Notes under the pieces: model-generated | Databases searched by the model: none | Seen by the model: only the letters and a program-made list of their open reading frames with translations | Told to the model about the DNA's origin: nothing | In this document: piece by piece, positions 30,650-39,405 of the stretch | Layout of the letters: every line of letters begins with the position of its first letter | How positions within the stretch are numbered: the stretch's first letter is position 1 | DNA from: a virus | IMG/VR virus record: IMGVR_UViG_3300046167_000283 | Location: 1 to 40,853 of that record | DNA: 40,853 bases | Direction: 5' to 3' (one strand) | Made by a program: the position numbers and the translations under genes

Positions 30650-31023
30650 TAGCTGATCTCTTCGTAGCTTACGATAACTTCCAAGTCGTTTGCTGTGCCA
30701 GCAGTGACGGTGATAGAGCGATCTTCCTCAAGATAAAGAGCTGTGTTCTTGTCAATAGCAATCAGCGACGAGTCGGCAGGGACAGATGCAGTTGCAACCA
30801 ACGAGTAAGCTGTGCCGCCGCCAGATGCTGCGTTGTGTACATCTACAGTCACGTCGCAGGCATTTGCGCCATCGACATTGGCAATCTGGATCATGTTGAC
30901 CTTAAATACCTTGCCGCTGGATGCAGCGTTGCTAACGACCGAAGTCGCGGATGTTGAACTTAAAGCCACCATTGCCGACTTGGCAGTGATAGTGGCTACA
31001 TTTACTACGTTTGGGGCGGCCAT
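30649..31023 (-). CDS. Tail-region beta-rich protein, 124 aa
   Basis: A Thr/Ser/Ala-rich beta protein (KVFKVNMIQIANVDGANACDVTVDVHNAASGG...AYSLVATASVPADSSLIAIDKNTALYLEEDRSITVTAG) of a kind I recall next to tail-fibre genes in marine phages. AGGAG precedes the ATG. It likely is a small virion component or assembly factor; the exact role is unknown. Confidence 0.72.
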   Translation of the reverse strand: MAAPNVVNVATITAKSAMVALSSTSATSVVSNAASSGKVFKVNMIQIANVDGANACDVTVDVHNAASGGGTAYSLVATASVPADSSLIAIDKNTALYLEEDRSITVTAGTANDLEVIVSYEEIS

Positions 31024-31035
31024 GGTTCTCTCCTA

Positions 31036-31221
31036 TTAACCGAATACAATCGCCATAGCGATGGCTTTTCCTGTTGAAGCTGCTGCGTCGGCCTTGTCTT
31101 CGACAGTCTTTAATGTCGTGTCAAGATCGTCCCAGTTGCCATTTAGATAACCACCCCAAGCGTCTTCGTCGCCGCCTACGGTTGGCTTATTCCAAGAATA
31201 GTTTGTCGTTGTCGTAGGCAT
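31036..31221 (-). CDS. Small tail-fibre N-terminal-like protein, 61 aa
   Basis: The pattern TNYSWNKPTVGGDEDAWGGYLNGNWDDLD (residues 5-33, in two pieces) is an anchor motif seen at the start of many phage tail-fibre proteins. The rest is a short helix and a hydrophobic end. It may be a stand-alone anchor or adapter. ATG 31221 is chosen because it overlaps the upstream stop; an upstream in-frame ATG lies inside the previous gene. Confidence 0.7.
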   Translation of the reverse strand: MPTTTTNYSWNKPTVGGDEDAWGGYLNGNWDDLDTTLKTVEDKADAAASTGKAIAMAIVFG

Positions 31222-31883
31222 TACGCGGCCCTCTCTAAGTAGTCTGCTTCTGTCCAAGTCGTAGATGGATCAGACGCTTCTGTCCATATGGTTGTCGGTT
31301 CAGGTGCGTCTTCCCATTTATATCTCGCATTTACGGCTGGCGTAAATTCAATATTATCGGAAATCGCAACATTTCTTATCCTGATATACCCTATATCGGA
31401 AGAAATTGAAATAGCAGCGCTTGCAGAGGCAACCACGTCGTAAACACCGCGCGCAGTCGTTGTAAACTCAATCGCTGTTGAAGATGAAACATTCCGCGTA
31501 ATACCGCCTGCAACGCTAACGGCAAAAGTAATGTTTGCGGTCGCGCTTGCATCTTCTGTGCTGCGGTTTTCGCCGTAAATATACGAGCCGTAAGTGTTTA
31601 AGCCGTAACCCGGACGGAAACCCGGTATAACTTCATATGTAATTGCAGAAACATTTGCAATGCCGCCAAGGCTTACGCTGGCCGACGCATCTGCAACGCG
31701 AACACCCGTTGGCTGTGACGAAACAAATGCAATGGACGCTGAAGATGACGCGTCAACAATCGTAACAGCAGACGCAGAAACAGAAACGCCAATAGACGCG
31801 GAAGCCGCGCCCTGCGTAGTCTCAGGCTCGCCGTATAACCCAGAGTTGAAAACACCTGAGTTATATGTGGAGCGCAAGGCCAT
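31221..31883 (-). CDS. Repetitive Ser/Ala/Val tail protein, 220 aa
   Basis: The body repeats short SASIxxxVSASAxxxxDASSSASIxF-like beta strands (about residues 25-190), then ends with EDAPEPTTIWTEASDPSTTWTEADYLERAA. The N-terminus has NSGVFNSGLYGEPE. Such strand-rich, low-complexity proteins often form fibres. It overlaps both neighbours by TAATG. Function is inferred from the tail location only. Confidence 0.65.
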   Translation of the reverse strand: MALRSTYNSGVFNSGLYGEPETTQGAASASIGVSVSASAVTIVDASSSASIAFVSSQPTGVRVADASASVSLGGIANVSAITYEVIPGFRPGYGLNTYGSYIYGENRSTEDASATANITFAVSVAGGITRNVSSSTAIEFTTTARGVYDVVASASAAISISSDIGYIRIRNVAISDNIEFTPAVNARYKWEDAPEPTTIWTEASDPSTTWTEADYLERAA

Positions 31884-32269
31884 TAGCTTGCCGTGATGTC
31901 AAGGTCGCCCGTTGGGATGCGGAATACATCGCCATCGTTAATGGCTTTGGCTGTATCAAGGGCGGAGTGAATAATCATATTCCCGCCAGATGACGCGTCC
32001 ATAATGCCAATCCAACCAACTGTACCCCAGTTGCCGCCGCTTGCCGCCGGAAACTCAATGGATGCAGAGTTGGAGGCCGTGTCGCCGGTAACTGTAAATG
32101 TAGCAGCAACGCGGGTGTAACCGTTGCCAGCAACCTCTGTGCCAGCAGTGCCAGTGTCAGTTGGGTCAGATGTAAACAAACCAACATACCATGCCGTAGG
32201 GCGGGTAACGCTACCCGTCGTCAGCAGATATTGCAGTGTGCTTGTCTCAAAAGCGTTAGTTAAAGACAT
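31883..32269 (-). CDS. Phage tail fibre protein, Gp80-like, 128 aa
   Basis: TNAFETSTLQYLLTTGSVTRPTAWYVGLFTSDP is a typical start of a small tail-fibre protein family. A beta-rich body (VAGNGYTRVAATFTV...GTVGWIGIMDASSGGNMIIHSAL) follows. GGAG lies before the ATG. It likely forms part of the tail or its fibre base. Confidence 0.78.
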   Translation of the reverse strand: MSLTNAFETSTLQYLLTTGSVTRPTAWYVGLFTSDPTDTGTAGTEVAGNGYTRVAATFTVTGDTASNSASIEFPAASGGNWGTVGWIGIMDASSGGNMIIHSALDTAKAINDGDVFRIPTGDLDITAS

Positions 32270-32317
32270 GGATTTCTCCGTTAGATATATCTGTGACTTC
32301 TATACACCATCGCGCGA

Positions 32318-32938
32318 CTAATAGCTAGTCACACGCATTCTAAGGCCAGAACCAGCAAAACGTGTGTCATCTGACGCCTTCTGCATCGACTGAATAGCCG
32401 CAGAATAAAGCGCGGCCCAAGTCTCCGCTCTGGCGTCATCATTCAAATATGGTGCAGCCTGAATTAGCGAGCCGTAAAGGTAAATGTCAGGCGCGTCAGT
32501 CAAAAGCCAATTTGTTGTGTTACTATCACTCAACGCAGGCGTTTTAGCATAATACTGAAGCTGCATCTGATACTCAGCGGCAGGCGTTGGGAAAACCTCA
32601 ATGGTGTCGCCAATGTTTGCGTAAAACTTTGGAATGCCAGCAATGTCAGACGTGTTCTGACGATACTCGAGCATGTCATCGCGAGAAACCAACTCAAGGC
32701 GATAAGTTGTGCCAGATGTAATGCCAAAGCGTACAGTCTCAAGCCAATCAGCAGGCATCTGCACATAACGACTATCAAGCGTAGCATCAACGCGGTTTAT
32801 CATCTTGTAATGCCGTAAGTCACGATTAATGCCTGCCTCAGTCAAACTGATAAAATCAGGAATGACCGACGTAAGATCGTCGCGGTTAAGCCAGTTGGCT
32901 ATGCTAGACTTTAGCTCTGCGTAAGTTGTAATTGCCAT
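32318..32938 (-). CDS. Head-to-tail adaptor, SU10/P22 gp4-like, 206 aa
   Basis: This is the likely ring that attaches the tail to the portal. The pattern TYAELKSSIANWLNRDDLTSVIPDFISLTEAGINRDLR, then MPADWLETVRF, and then YYAKTPALSDSNTTNWLLTDAPDIYLYGSLIQAAPYL matches phage adaptor proteins of podoviruses with P22/SU10-like portals. It is 206 aa, close to the family size. The start overlaps the upstream stop (TAATG). Confidence 0.85.
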   Translation of the reverse strand: MAITTYAELKSSIANWLNRDDLTSVIPDFISLTEAGINRDLRHYKMINRVDATLDSRYVQMPADWLETVRFGITSGTTYRLELVSRDDMLEYRQNTSDIAGIPKFYANIGDTIEVFPTPAAEYQMQLQYYAKTPALSDSNTTNWLLTDAPDIYLYGSLIQAAPYLNDDARAETWAALYSAAIQSMQKASDDTRFAGSGLRMRVTSY

Positions 32939-34567
32939 TAGTAATTCCCCGACATTAGCGCGCGGTTCGACATAGCGTCAACTGCATACATATCAGCTGC
33001 CTCCTTGCCTTGTGTTTTTAATATTTCATCATACATCATGTTTACCTCAACCCACTGGTCATCAATTACTTGACGCATGTTGGGATTCATTTGAAACCCG
33101 CGAATGTCTTTAGGCATTGCCTCAACTTTTAACATATTGGAACCAAATGGCGTTGAGTCAACAATTTTTGGGTAAGCCGCGTCTGGAAATTGCAAATACC
33201 AAGGACGAAGACCGCTCATCGTCATATTTTCACCGACTCGCGGAATAATTGCGTCGTATGATGCGTGCTTATTGCCGTATTCAAAGAAGTCGCCCGTTTG
33301 TGGCTCAAAAGCGCGATAACCACTGCTAAGGGCGGGAGGGTCAACAAGGTTTGGGTCGGTTGCAGCCCAGCGAACAGCCCCAACACTCGGAACACCAGCG
33401 TCATGGGCGGCCTTTGTGTCAAGAGACTTCATAAACGCCGCGCGCTCTCCACCCTTTAAGTTCGCAAGATATGCAGGCAACTCTGGGCTTAAAAGGCCCA
33501 TACCTTCTGGCAAAAACCTATTGTTGTTCTTAGCTGCGCCGCGAAGTGGAACAAAATTAGGGTCAATTTGATCGGCCAGTGCGCCTATAAGCTGACCCAT
33601 CGTCATAGTTTGGTGCATACTAAAGTCGCCGCCAGCTGTACCCATTGTCATGGGTGTGACAAGAGGCTTCCCGTCTTTCTGGACAACTGAATCCCAAACT
33701 TTTTCTTTTGTTTTTAATGCCCGTTCCTCTGACGCGAAACCTCGGTTGTCTATATTATCGCCGAAGTTGTGACCACCTTGCTGCATAACTGATCGGGGCA
33801 AGCGAACATTATTAACCTCATCAATAACCGTATCACCCATAGTGCTGTCAGCAACAAAACCGAAAAGGTCTGTAAATCCAGCTTTCTGAATATCCTCTGC
33901 ACTCATTGACTTGGGTGCTGCAACCTCAGACGCAAGCCTGCGGCCAGAAACAGACCAATCACTAGGGGCAACCCCAGTTTGCTTAGTTTTAGCAAAATTT
34001 GAATACAAAGCAGGGTCTTTTGCACGCCCGCCACCCTGTCGGGGAGCGGCAAACCCAGATTTACGCGTAAATGGAACGGCGGCGGCAATTTGCTCTTTAG
34101 TTAAGTTATCAACCGCATCAAGAACATTCCCGGCGGGCATCTGGCGAGGGACATTGCTAGATGCGGCACTTAAACTTTGAGCTTCGCCGCCCTTGCCAAA
34201 CGCATCCAACACTCCACGCATGTCACCCTCTGCCAGCGACTTGCCTGCATAAATTACATCAGATGGAACTTGATCCAATGCCGCACGCGCACCAGACTTA
34301 ACAGCCTTCGCAGCTGCGTCACCAATGCCGGGGAACAAGCCCAACACGGCAGCACCGCCAAGCGCGCCAACTAAAGCCCAATTCGGGTTTTCAGATGTAG
34401 CCTCATCGTAAATCTCTTTGGCCGCCATCGCGTCACCAATGATCGGTGTGGCCTCAGCTACAAAAGCGAGCCGCGTCCATCGGCGTGACATTAGGCACGT
34501 CAACCGCAAGCCGGCGACCTTCCTCAGCATAGCCAGCGTAGTCGCCGGGAGATAGCAACCCAACCAA
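32938..34567 (-). pseudogene. Large unknown protein with one frameshift, about 542 aa if repaired
   Basis: The original start appears to be TTG 34567, two codons after the stop of the 26-aa gene. That frame (LLSPGDYAGYAEEGRR...DAARF) breaks at an AAAA run (34462-34465, plus strand). Removing one base joins it to the long open frame, giving exactly 543 codons. The protein has an early hydrophobic Gly/Ala stretch (LVGALGGAAVLGLFPGIGDAAAKAV) and a long soluble part without known motifs. It is directly downstream of the terminase and Cys-rich genes. A virion or ejected protein is possible. The start codon is uncertain. Confidence 0.65.
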
Positions 34568-34570
34568 AAC

Positions 34571-34651
34571 TTACTTACCGTATTTTTTCTTCAAGCAAGT
34601 GCCAGCACGCTTGCAAGCGGCGGGGGTGGGGCAACCTTTACATGGTGTCAT
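34571..34651 (-). CDS. 26-residue cysteine-rich peptide
   Basis: A tiny frame starts nine bases after GAGG and encodes C-x2-C, C, C spacing (CKGCPTPAACKRAGTC) ending in KKKYGK. Four cysteines at positions 4, 7, 13 and 19 could bind one metal ion. I recall similar CKGCPTP...C peptides near terminase/portal genes of uncultured marine phages, which supports a real gene. Its role is unknown. It is too short for routine gene calling. Confidence 0.65.
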   Translation of the reverse strand: MTPCKGCPTPAACKRAGTCLKKKYGK

Positions 34652-34726
34652 ATTATCAATCCTCATTTTTCTGCACATTAGCACATTTGTTTGACAAAGG
34701 CCATGCAGGGTGTATTCCTCGCAATA

Positions 34727-34915
34727 TCACAGTTCACCCAAATCATCCATAATCTTTTCCATGCGGGAAGACAGCTTCCAATGGCCAGCGCGCCAGCGGG
34801 CCGCAAACTGTGCCTCCTCTAAACTCAAACCCTTGCCGATGTAAGTCTTAATCCATTGATTCATACGGATATTCTTCATTCTAGGTGACAGCTTGTGGAA
34901 CGGAACTGGCTTCAT
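34727..34915 (-). CDS. Hypothetical small basic protein, 62 aa
   Basis: A helical, Arg/Lys/Trp-rich protein (SPRMKNIRMNQWIKTYIGKGLSLEEAQFAARWRAGHW) starts just inside the end of the large terminase gene. The amphipathic, basic character suggests binding to DNA, a protein or a membrane. I recognise no family; a terminase accessory is possible by position. Confidence 0.6.
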   Translation of the reverse strand: MKPVPFHKLSPRMKNIRMNQWIKTYIGKGLSLEEAQFAARWRAGHWKLSSRMEKIMDDLGEL

Positions 34916-36312
34916 GCAATGCCTTTCAAATTACGCTTGAGTGACTGCCTCCAAGTTGACATAGACCCAGACAATGCAGTCGCAGCATCGCTGGCCATCG
35001 TCAAACACAAAGCATCAGCAAGGTCGGGTGACTTCAACCCACGCTTGCGCATCTCATCCTTGCTCTCAGCCTTCATCTTGCCCGATGACGTGAAGCTGTA
35101 CCTAATCGCCGTCAACTCCGCCAACAGTTGATCGTTGTTGGGCAACTTGCACGACCTGTCCTCAAGCCAACCCTTCGTCTTAAACCAAAGCTCACTGCGC
35201 AAGTTCATATGCGTCTTACCCATAGCCGGAGCCTCGCCAACATTAATACCTCTGACGGGCGCGCCAAGCTCACGCAATCTATCAACAACGCCGCCGCCAA
35301 CGCCAATGCTGTCAACCAATATCTCTTTCGGGCGAGCGCTGGGCGGCAAACCCTCAAACTCAGCCATCACCCGGCCAACAGTCTGCATCAAGTCCAGCCC
35401 CTGCCAGCTGGTGATCTCAGTCACAACATTGCCATATCGCTTGCACAGCGCCGTCTTATCCGTGCCAAAGCGCGCAACGTCCAAACCCCAGATAGGCCGC
35501 TCATCCGGCGTCACCTCAATGTCGCGATGAATTGCACTCTCAGCTAAGTGAAACGGAATAATCGTGTCATCATCCGCCATCGGGAACTCACCAAGCACGC
35601 GAATCCTGAACGCGTTGCTCTCTTCCCCATATCGCGCACGCATCTCGTCAACAAACTCCTCACTGACCAGCGGGCTGTCGATGCACGACCAACGCCGCGT
35701 CCACCAGCTGTCAGCCATCCGCGTCTGACTTTCATAAAACGTACCGCTGGAGCGCGTCGGGTTGCTCAGCAAGATCGTCGTTGCCGCGTGGCCCGACATC
35801 GAACCAGCAGCAGCCTCAAACACCTTCTCAGGCACACCAGAAGCCTCGTCCACAACCAACAGCACATTCTCCGAGTGAACCCCAGCCAACGCCTCCGGCG
35901 TCTCAGCCCGGCTAGTCCGAGCAGAAATAAACGCCTCACTCGGCGCTGCGTTCAACTCAACTCGATCAGACTTAACCGTCAGCAACACCTTCAACTGCGG
36001 CGGCAGCTCGTTAATCCAACGCTTCAGCTCCGCAAACAACGCATCAAACAGCTGACCACTGGTCGGCGCAGTCACAACAACCTTATTCGGAAAGCGCAGC
36101 AAAACAAACCAAAGCATGATCCAACTGGCCGACGTTGACTTACCCGTGCCGTGGCCACTGCGGATGCTAACCTTGCGCTCACCGTCAGCAACAGCGCGCA
36201 GAAACTCAGCCTGATAATCATGCGGCGTCGCACCCAACACCTCCTGCACAAACAAAGCCGGGTCATCACGATAACGCAGCACAAACTCTTCTAGCGGGTT
36301 GGCTTCACTCAT
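34912..36312 (-). CDS. terL: Large terminase subunit, 466 aa
   Basis: This packages DNA into the capsid. The ATPase domain has Walker A SGHGTGKST (52-60), TAPTSGQLFDAL (coupling region about 81-92) and Walker B LLVVDEASG with D155-E156. The C-terminal RNase-H-like nuclease has acidic residues in GLDVARFG (D278), LVDSIGVGG (D334) and SPDLADAL (D430, D433). Length is typical. The start overlaps the small terminase stop. Its neighbours are the small terminase and the HNH gene upstream. Confidence 0.95.
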   Translation of the reverse strand: MSEANPLEEFVLRYRDDPALFVQEVLGATPHDYQAEFLRAVADGERKVSIRSGHGTGKSTSASWIMLWFVLLRFPNKVVVTAPTSGQLFDALFAELKRWINELPPQLKVLLTVKSDRVELNAAPSEAFISARTSRAETPEALAGVHSENVLLVVDEASGVPEKVFEAAAGSMSGHAATTILLSNPTRSSGTFYESQTRMADSWWTRRWSCIDSPLVSEEFVDEMRARYGEESNAFRIRVLGEFPMADDDTIIPFHLAESAIHRDIEVTPDERPIWGLDVARFGTDKTALCKRYGNVVTEITSWQGLDLMQTVGRVMAEFEGLPPSARPKEILVDSIGVGGGVVDRLRELGAPVRGINVGEAPAMGKTHMNLRSELWFKTKGWLEDRSCKLPNNDQLLAELTAIRYSFTSSGKMKAESKDEMRKRGLKSPDLADALCLTMASDAATALSGSMSTWRQSLKRNLKGIA

Positions 36313-36805
36313 CCGTCACATCCTCATAGTCAGCCTCAATGGCCGACGCCTCACGCTGGCGGTCCTCAGCATCAATCTGAGCCAAGTCAGCATTAACCTT
36401 CCTCAGCGCGTCCAAGTGCATATCGCTCACACTAATCGTAACATTGGTCTGAGGCCGGTTACCGTAGCGCTCCTGATTATACGAGCCAGCCATAAACTTG
36501 CGCCACTGCACCTTCTCGCGCGTCGCAGCAATCTCTTGCGTTGAGCTGCCGCCATCTAGCGCGTCAACCATCTCCAAGCCCTGCTCAACCAGCGCGTCAG
36601 CTGCCGTCAGCTTCGCGCTCTCCATCGCCGCCTTGTACTCCGGCACAGTATGCAAACTATTGCGCAAATACTCCCGGCTGCACTCAAACTCCTTAGCCAT
36701 CGCCGTCACCGTGGTGCCAGATGATAGCCGATCAAATATATACTCAGCGCCGCCGTTCTTGGCGACCTCAGCCAAAATGCGTTTGCGTAAAGCCTTCCCA
36801 GCCAT
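36305..36805 (-). CDS. terS: Small terminase subunit, 166 aa
   Basis: This recognises phage DNA for packaging. It has a helical N-terminus with a helix-turn-helix (VTAMAKEFECSREYLRNSLHTV, about 35-56) and a coiled-coil/acidic C-terminus, as in many small terminases. The protein is shortened here to the ATG at 36805, which has GGAG eight bases upstream; the longer open frame runs through the overlapping HNH gene region. It overlaps the large terminase start by eight bases. Confidence 0.85.
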   Translation of the reverse strand: MAGKALRKRILAEVAKNGGAEYIFDRLSSGTTVTAMAKEFECSREYLRNSLHTVPEYKAAMESAKLTAADALVEQGLEMVDALDGGSSTQEIAATREKVQWRKFMAGSYNQERYGNRPQTNVTISVSDMHLDALRKVNADLAQIDAEDRQREASAIEADYEDVTDE

Positions 36806-36857
36806 TGTGGTAACTCCCGTTTTTTTAAATTTTACTCTGAGTGAGCATCGGTTGGCA

Positions 36858-36880
36858 AGAGGGGGCCGGGGGGGGCTACC
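36858..36880. other. G-rich homopolymer block at the 3' end of the HNH gene
   Basis: GGGGG-CC-GGGGGGGG on the plus strand sits at the end of the HNH gene and before the small terminase ribosome site. A similar C5...G9 block lies on the other side of the HNH gene (37574-37603). It could form G-quadruplex-like structure or mark the edge of an inserted gene. Confidence 0.4.
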
Positions 36881-37472
36881 TATAACCAAAGCCTGCAACG
36901 CCGTCGCGGCACTTGCGCTGGATCGTGCCAGCAGCAACGCCATGCGCATCGGCGGCCAACGCAGCAGAAGGAAACTCGCCCAGCGGCGTAACGACTGCAC
37001 GCGCACGAGGGTGGCTCGACCGATCACGCAAGTGGTCAGCTCGTCCGGGCCGACGCCGACCCTTCGCATCCATATCAGCCATGTTGTCCTTATGACTGCC
37101 GCCGCGAAGGTGAGCGACATTGCAGCAACTCGGGTTGTCACAAGTGTGCATCACAACATCATGCAGGCCATTGCCAGCAAGGCGGTAAACCATGCGGTGG
37201 GCCAAGATTGAACGGTCCAAAGCATTGAACATACCATAGCCACCCTTAGTCTTGCCACCCGTCCACTCATGGCAGCCGTCGCCAGTCGCGTCAATCTTGC
37301 TCGTAAACCTATGCAGCCAAAGATGCTTGTTAGCCAGCGCCAGCGCTTCGCCCTCACCGCGTGGACGGCGCAACTCCAAGCTACCATTCCGCTGGATGCG
37401 GCGCGCACGCATATAACACGCCGAACACAAGCCCCGCGCCATGACATCTTCTCGCTCACAAACTCTGCACAT
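36876..37472 (-). CDS. HNH endonuclease with zinc knuckle and NUMOD-like tail, 198 aa
   Basis: A C2-C5...C16-C19 knuckle starts the protein. The HNH_3-type nuclease core is CHEWTGGKTKGGYGMF (67-82), AHRMVYRLAG (91-100), MHTCDNPSCCNVAHLRGGSHKDNM (108-131, split) and N130. The C-terminal PLGEFPSAALAADAHGVAAGTIQRKC is a NUMOD1/helix-turn-helix-like DNA-binding part. Such HNH proteins are homing endonucleases, or assist the terminase. It is directly upstream of the small terminase and leads the late operon, so a homing or packaging-linked role are both possible. It may be an acquired gene, given its bordering G/C-runs. Confidence 0.9.
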   Translation of the reverse strand: MCRVCEREDVMARGLCSACYMRARRIQRNGSLELRRPRGEGEALALANKHLWLHRFTSKIDATGDGCHEWTGGKTKGGYGMFNALDRSILAHRMVYRLAGNGLHDVVMHTCDNPSCCNVAHLRGGSHKDNMADMDAKGRRRPGRADHLRDRSSHPRARAVVTPLGEFPSAALAADAHGVAAGTIQRKCRDGVAGFGYR

Positions 37473-37850
37473 TTTAACATATCCTCCATCTAGTGTCGCT
37501 TAACAGTTAATTGTTTTGAGATAGGTGGTCAACATTTTTTTGCGAGCGTGTGTGCGGGAAACTACACACACACTCCCCCGTCGAAACGTTGACCGGGGGG
37601 GGGTATTTGAGCGTCGTTTAACAGAAAAATGTCATAATCAGTCATATGTAAAGTCAAGCCCTCAATGCTTACAATGACTTAGCTTGCTTCGGCGTTATTG
37701 TTAACTGCGCCAGCACTAGCAAACACAACATGTAGTATTGAGGGCTTGTAATTGAACAAGCGTTCAATTAAGCGAGCGCACCCGGCGCGTCGTTGCCAAC
37801 CAGTGTCGCAGAGCGCTCCAACACCATCTGACACGCGCTCACAGCCTCTC
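37473..37850. other. Early-late intergenic region (right copy) with control elements
   Basis: 378 bases without a confident gene lie between the HNH start and the 69-aa gene. They contain an imperfect GTGTGTG...CACACAC hairpin (37548-37571), the poly-G hairpin (37574-37603), the candidate promoter (37629-37657), the 94-base hairpin (37655-37748) and the 20-bp palindrome (37750-37769). The part from 37564 to 37809 is identical to bases 1-246. A possible second promoter, TTGACC-N17-TAACTG, reads toward HNH near 37500-37530. Confidence 0.55.
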
Positions 37851-38060
37851 TCAGTGTATGGTATCGTTCATCCCGGCCATCAGCTCACCAGCGTCGCCAA
37901 GCTCAACCAGAGCCTCCACCATTGCTTGCACGATGCGCTGCATGTCGGCTCCATGATGCAGCCGCTCTTCAACGTACTCGGCCAGCCATGTAAGCTCTGC
38001 CTCCGCAGCGTCGTCGTCTTCGCAGGCTATGTCGAGGCTCATTCTAATTCGGTGAGACAT
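37851..38060 (-). CDS. Small acidic early protein, right copy, 69 aa
   Basis: This is the second copy of the gene at 288-497. The protein sequence is unchanged; the differences are synonymous. The start has the same AAGGGTGG ribosome site. It is followed on the left by the non-coding control block upstream of the HNH gene. Confidence 0.7.
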   Translation of the reverse strand: MSHRIRMSLDIACEDDDAAEAELTWLAEYVEERLHHGADMQRIVQAMVEALVELGDAGELMAGMNDTIH

Positions 38061-38078
38061 GCCGCCACCCTTCTGCGT

Positions 38079-38123
38079 AAAAAGACCCCCGACGGACAAA
38101 CTGGATGAAAACCGTCGAGGGTC
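38079..38123 (-). terminator. Intrinsic terminator, right copy
   Basis: This is the same 12-base stem with one mismatch and TTTTT tail as at 516-560, with unchanged sequence. Confidence 0.72.
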
Positions 38124-38163
38124 AGTTGGACAGCGCGGGAGGATGCGCTGCCTGACGTTGACA

Positions 38164-38463
38164 TTAAGTCTGCTGCGTCGGCACGTCAAGCATACCCTCA
38201 TCCAGCTCACAGCCCAGCGCCAAGTATGCAGCGCCATCGCAGCTGCTATCGTGATGCGGCCCATTACGCAGCCTTGCCAGCTTCAATAGCGCCATTAGCC
38301 TACACACGTCGCCCGGCGATACCTTGATGCCCAGATATGCTGACCACATATGCGACGTTGCTCCAAAGTTCTCCTGCGGCGTACCGTAGTGCGCTTGGCG
38401 CGGCCCATTAATCAGCCCGATGGCTTCCTCTAACACCGCTGTGCGTACATTCTTCTGCGTCAT
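38164..38463 (-). CDS. DUF6378-family protein, right copy, 99 aa
   Basis: This is the second copy of the gene at 601-900, differing by a few mostly silent changes and two near the C-terminus. The start lies after a GGAGAG site and the upstream gene's stop. The conservation suggests ongoing selection. Confidence 0.8.
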   Translation of the reverse strand: MTQKNVRTAVLEEAIGLINGPRQAHYGTPQENFGATSHMWSAYLGIKVSPGDVCRLMALLKLARLRNGPHHDSSCDGAAYLALGCELDEGMLDVPTQQT

Positions 38464-38464
38464 T

Positions 38465-39059
38465 TCACTCTCCATTAGGTTCAAAGTTAATCTCATCATC
38501 AAACGCCCGGACGTCTATAATCCTTGCCCCGGCAAACTCTTTTGTCACAGCCGCCACCATTTCATCTGTGCGCACGCTCATGACTGCGCAGACCTCGCTG
38601 ATATGATACACGGCCCACGTTGGATACTTGCGCCGGACAGCTGCCAGATCACCGCTGGCGAGGAAGCAATACGTCTTCCCCTTAAACTCGGCTATATGCC
38701 CGTCAACCTTCGGCGGCTCATGGCCCATCCTGCCTTGCCTTCACGTTCATCACCTTGAGCGCCTTAATCAGGCTTGTGGCTAGCTGTGCGCACAGCGTGT
38801 AATCGTCTGCAACCATCGCTGCGTTCAGCTCACCCTTCAGCTCACGATAGCGCAGCGCGTATGCTGGCGGCACACAATTGACCAGCGTATCTCCCCACAC
38901 CTTAGCCGCCGCTGCTGACGCGAAGGTGAACGGCTCAACCGCTGCTGCTACCTTGTAGTGGATCGGCTTGTCATAGTCAGTATGCTTGCTTTCAAACGTG
39001 CCACGATTGGCCATCGCTGCTTTAGCCTTATCCGACTTTGGTTTTGCTTTTTTAGCCAT
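38465..39059 (-). pseudogene. Frameshifted 197-aa early protein, right copy
   Basis: This is the counterpart of the intact gene at 902-1495. One additional C in the run at 38723-38726 (CCC versus CC in the left copy) shifts the frame and splits the gene in two. Removing it restores 198 codons. Both halves are otherwise conserved, with a variable patch near the codons for the DDYTLC segment. It is likely a sequence error or a recent lesion. Confidence 0.72.
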
Positions 39060-39181
39060 TGTGGACCAACTCCCGTAAACCCTGCCAACCCTGCCAGCTG
39101 ACGTTAGGACGCAAAGCTGCGCCTCTGGCCCGACTTCGCGCCAGCGAAGGAAGGCGGGACAGTGGAGCTGCTGGTCGTCTC

Positions 39182-39217
39182 AAAAAAAGAGAGTGTTCGC
39201 TTTGGCGAACTCTTTTT
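39182..39217 (-). terminator. Intrinsic terminator, right copy
   Basis: This is the same bidirectional-looking hairpin as 1618-1653, sequence unchanged. It separates the iteron region from the 197-aa gene. Confidence 0.75.
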
Positions 39218-39238
39218 AAGACCTGCGTCTTGACAAAG

Positions 39239-39405
39239 TGCGTCACTGGAGGTAAATTTTCCGTAGGAAAATTCAGCAAATCCACTGACGCACTATATAA
39301 ATAAGGGGTTTGCGAGATTTCCGAATCACCCACAAATTGACCGAATTTCAGCAATGCGTCACTGCGCGTCACACATGCGTCACTGAAATTTTCCACTGAC
39401 GCACT
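39239..39405. repeat. TGCGTCA iterons, right copy
   Basis: This is the counterpart of 1675-1841, with all forward and inverted iterons, the AATTTTCC palindrome and the AT-rich block preserved. It lies in the 344-base gene-free stretch 39060-39403. Confidence 0.7.

Noticed and set aside
36806-37141. Extended N-terminus of the small terminase
   Set aside because: The extension lies antisense to nothing but overlaps the HNH gene in another frame and has odd composition. A good ribosome site marks ATG 36805.
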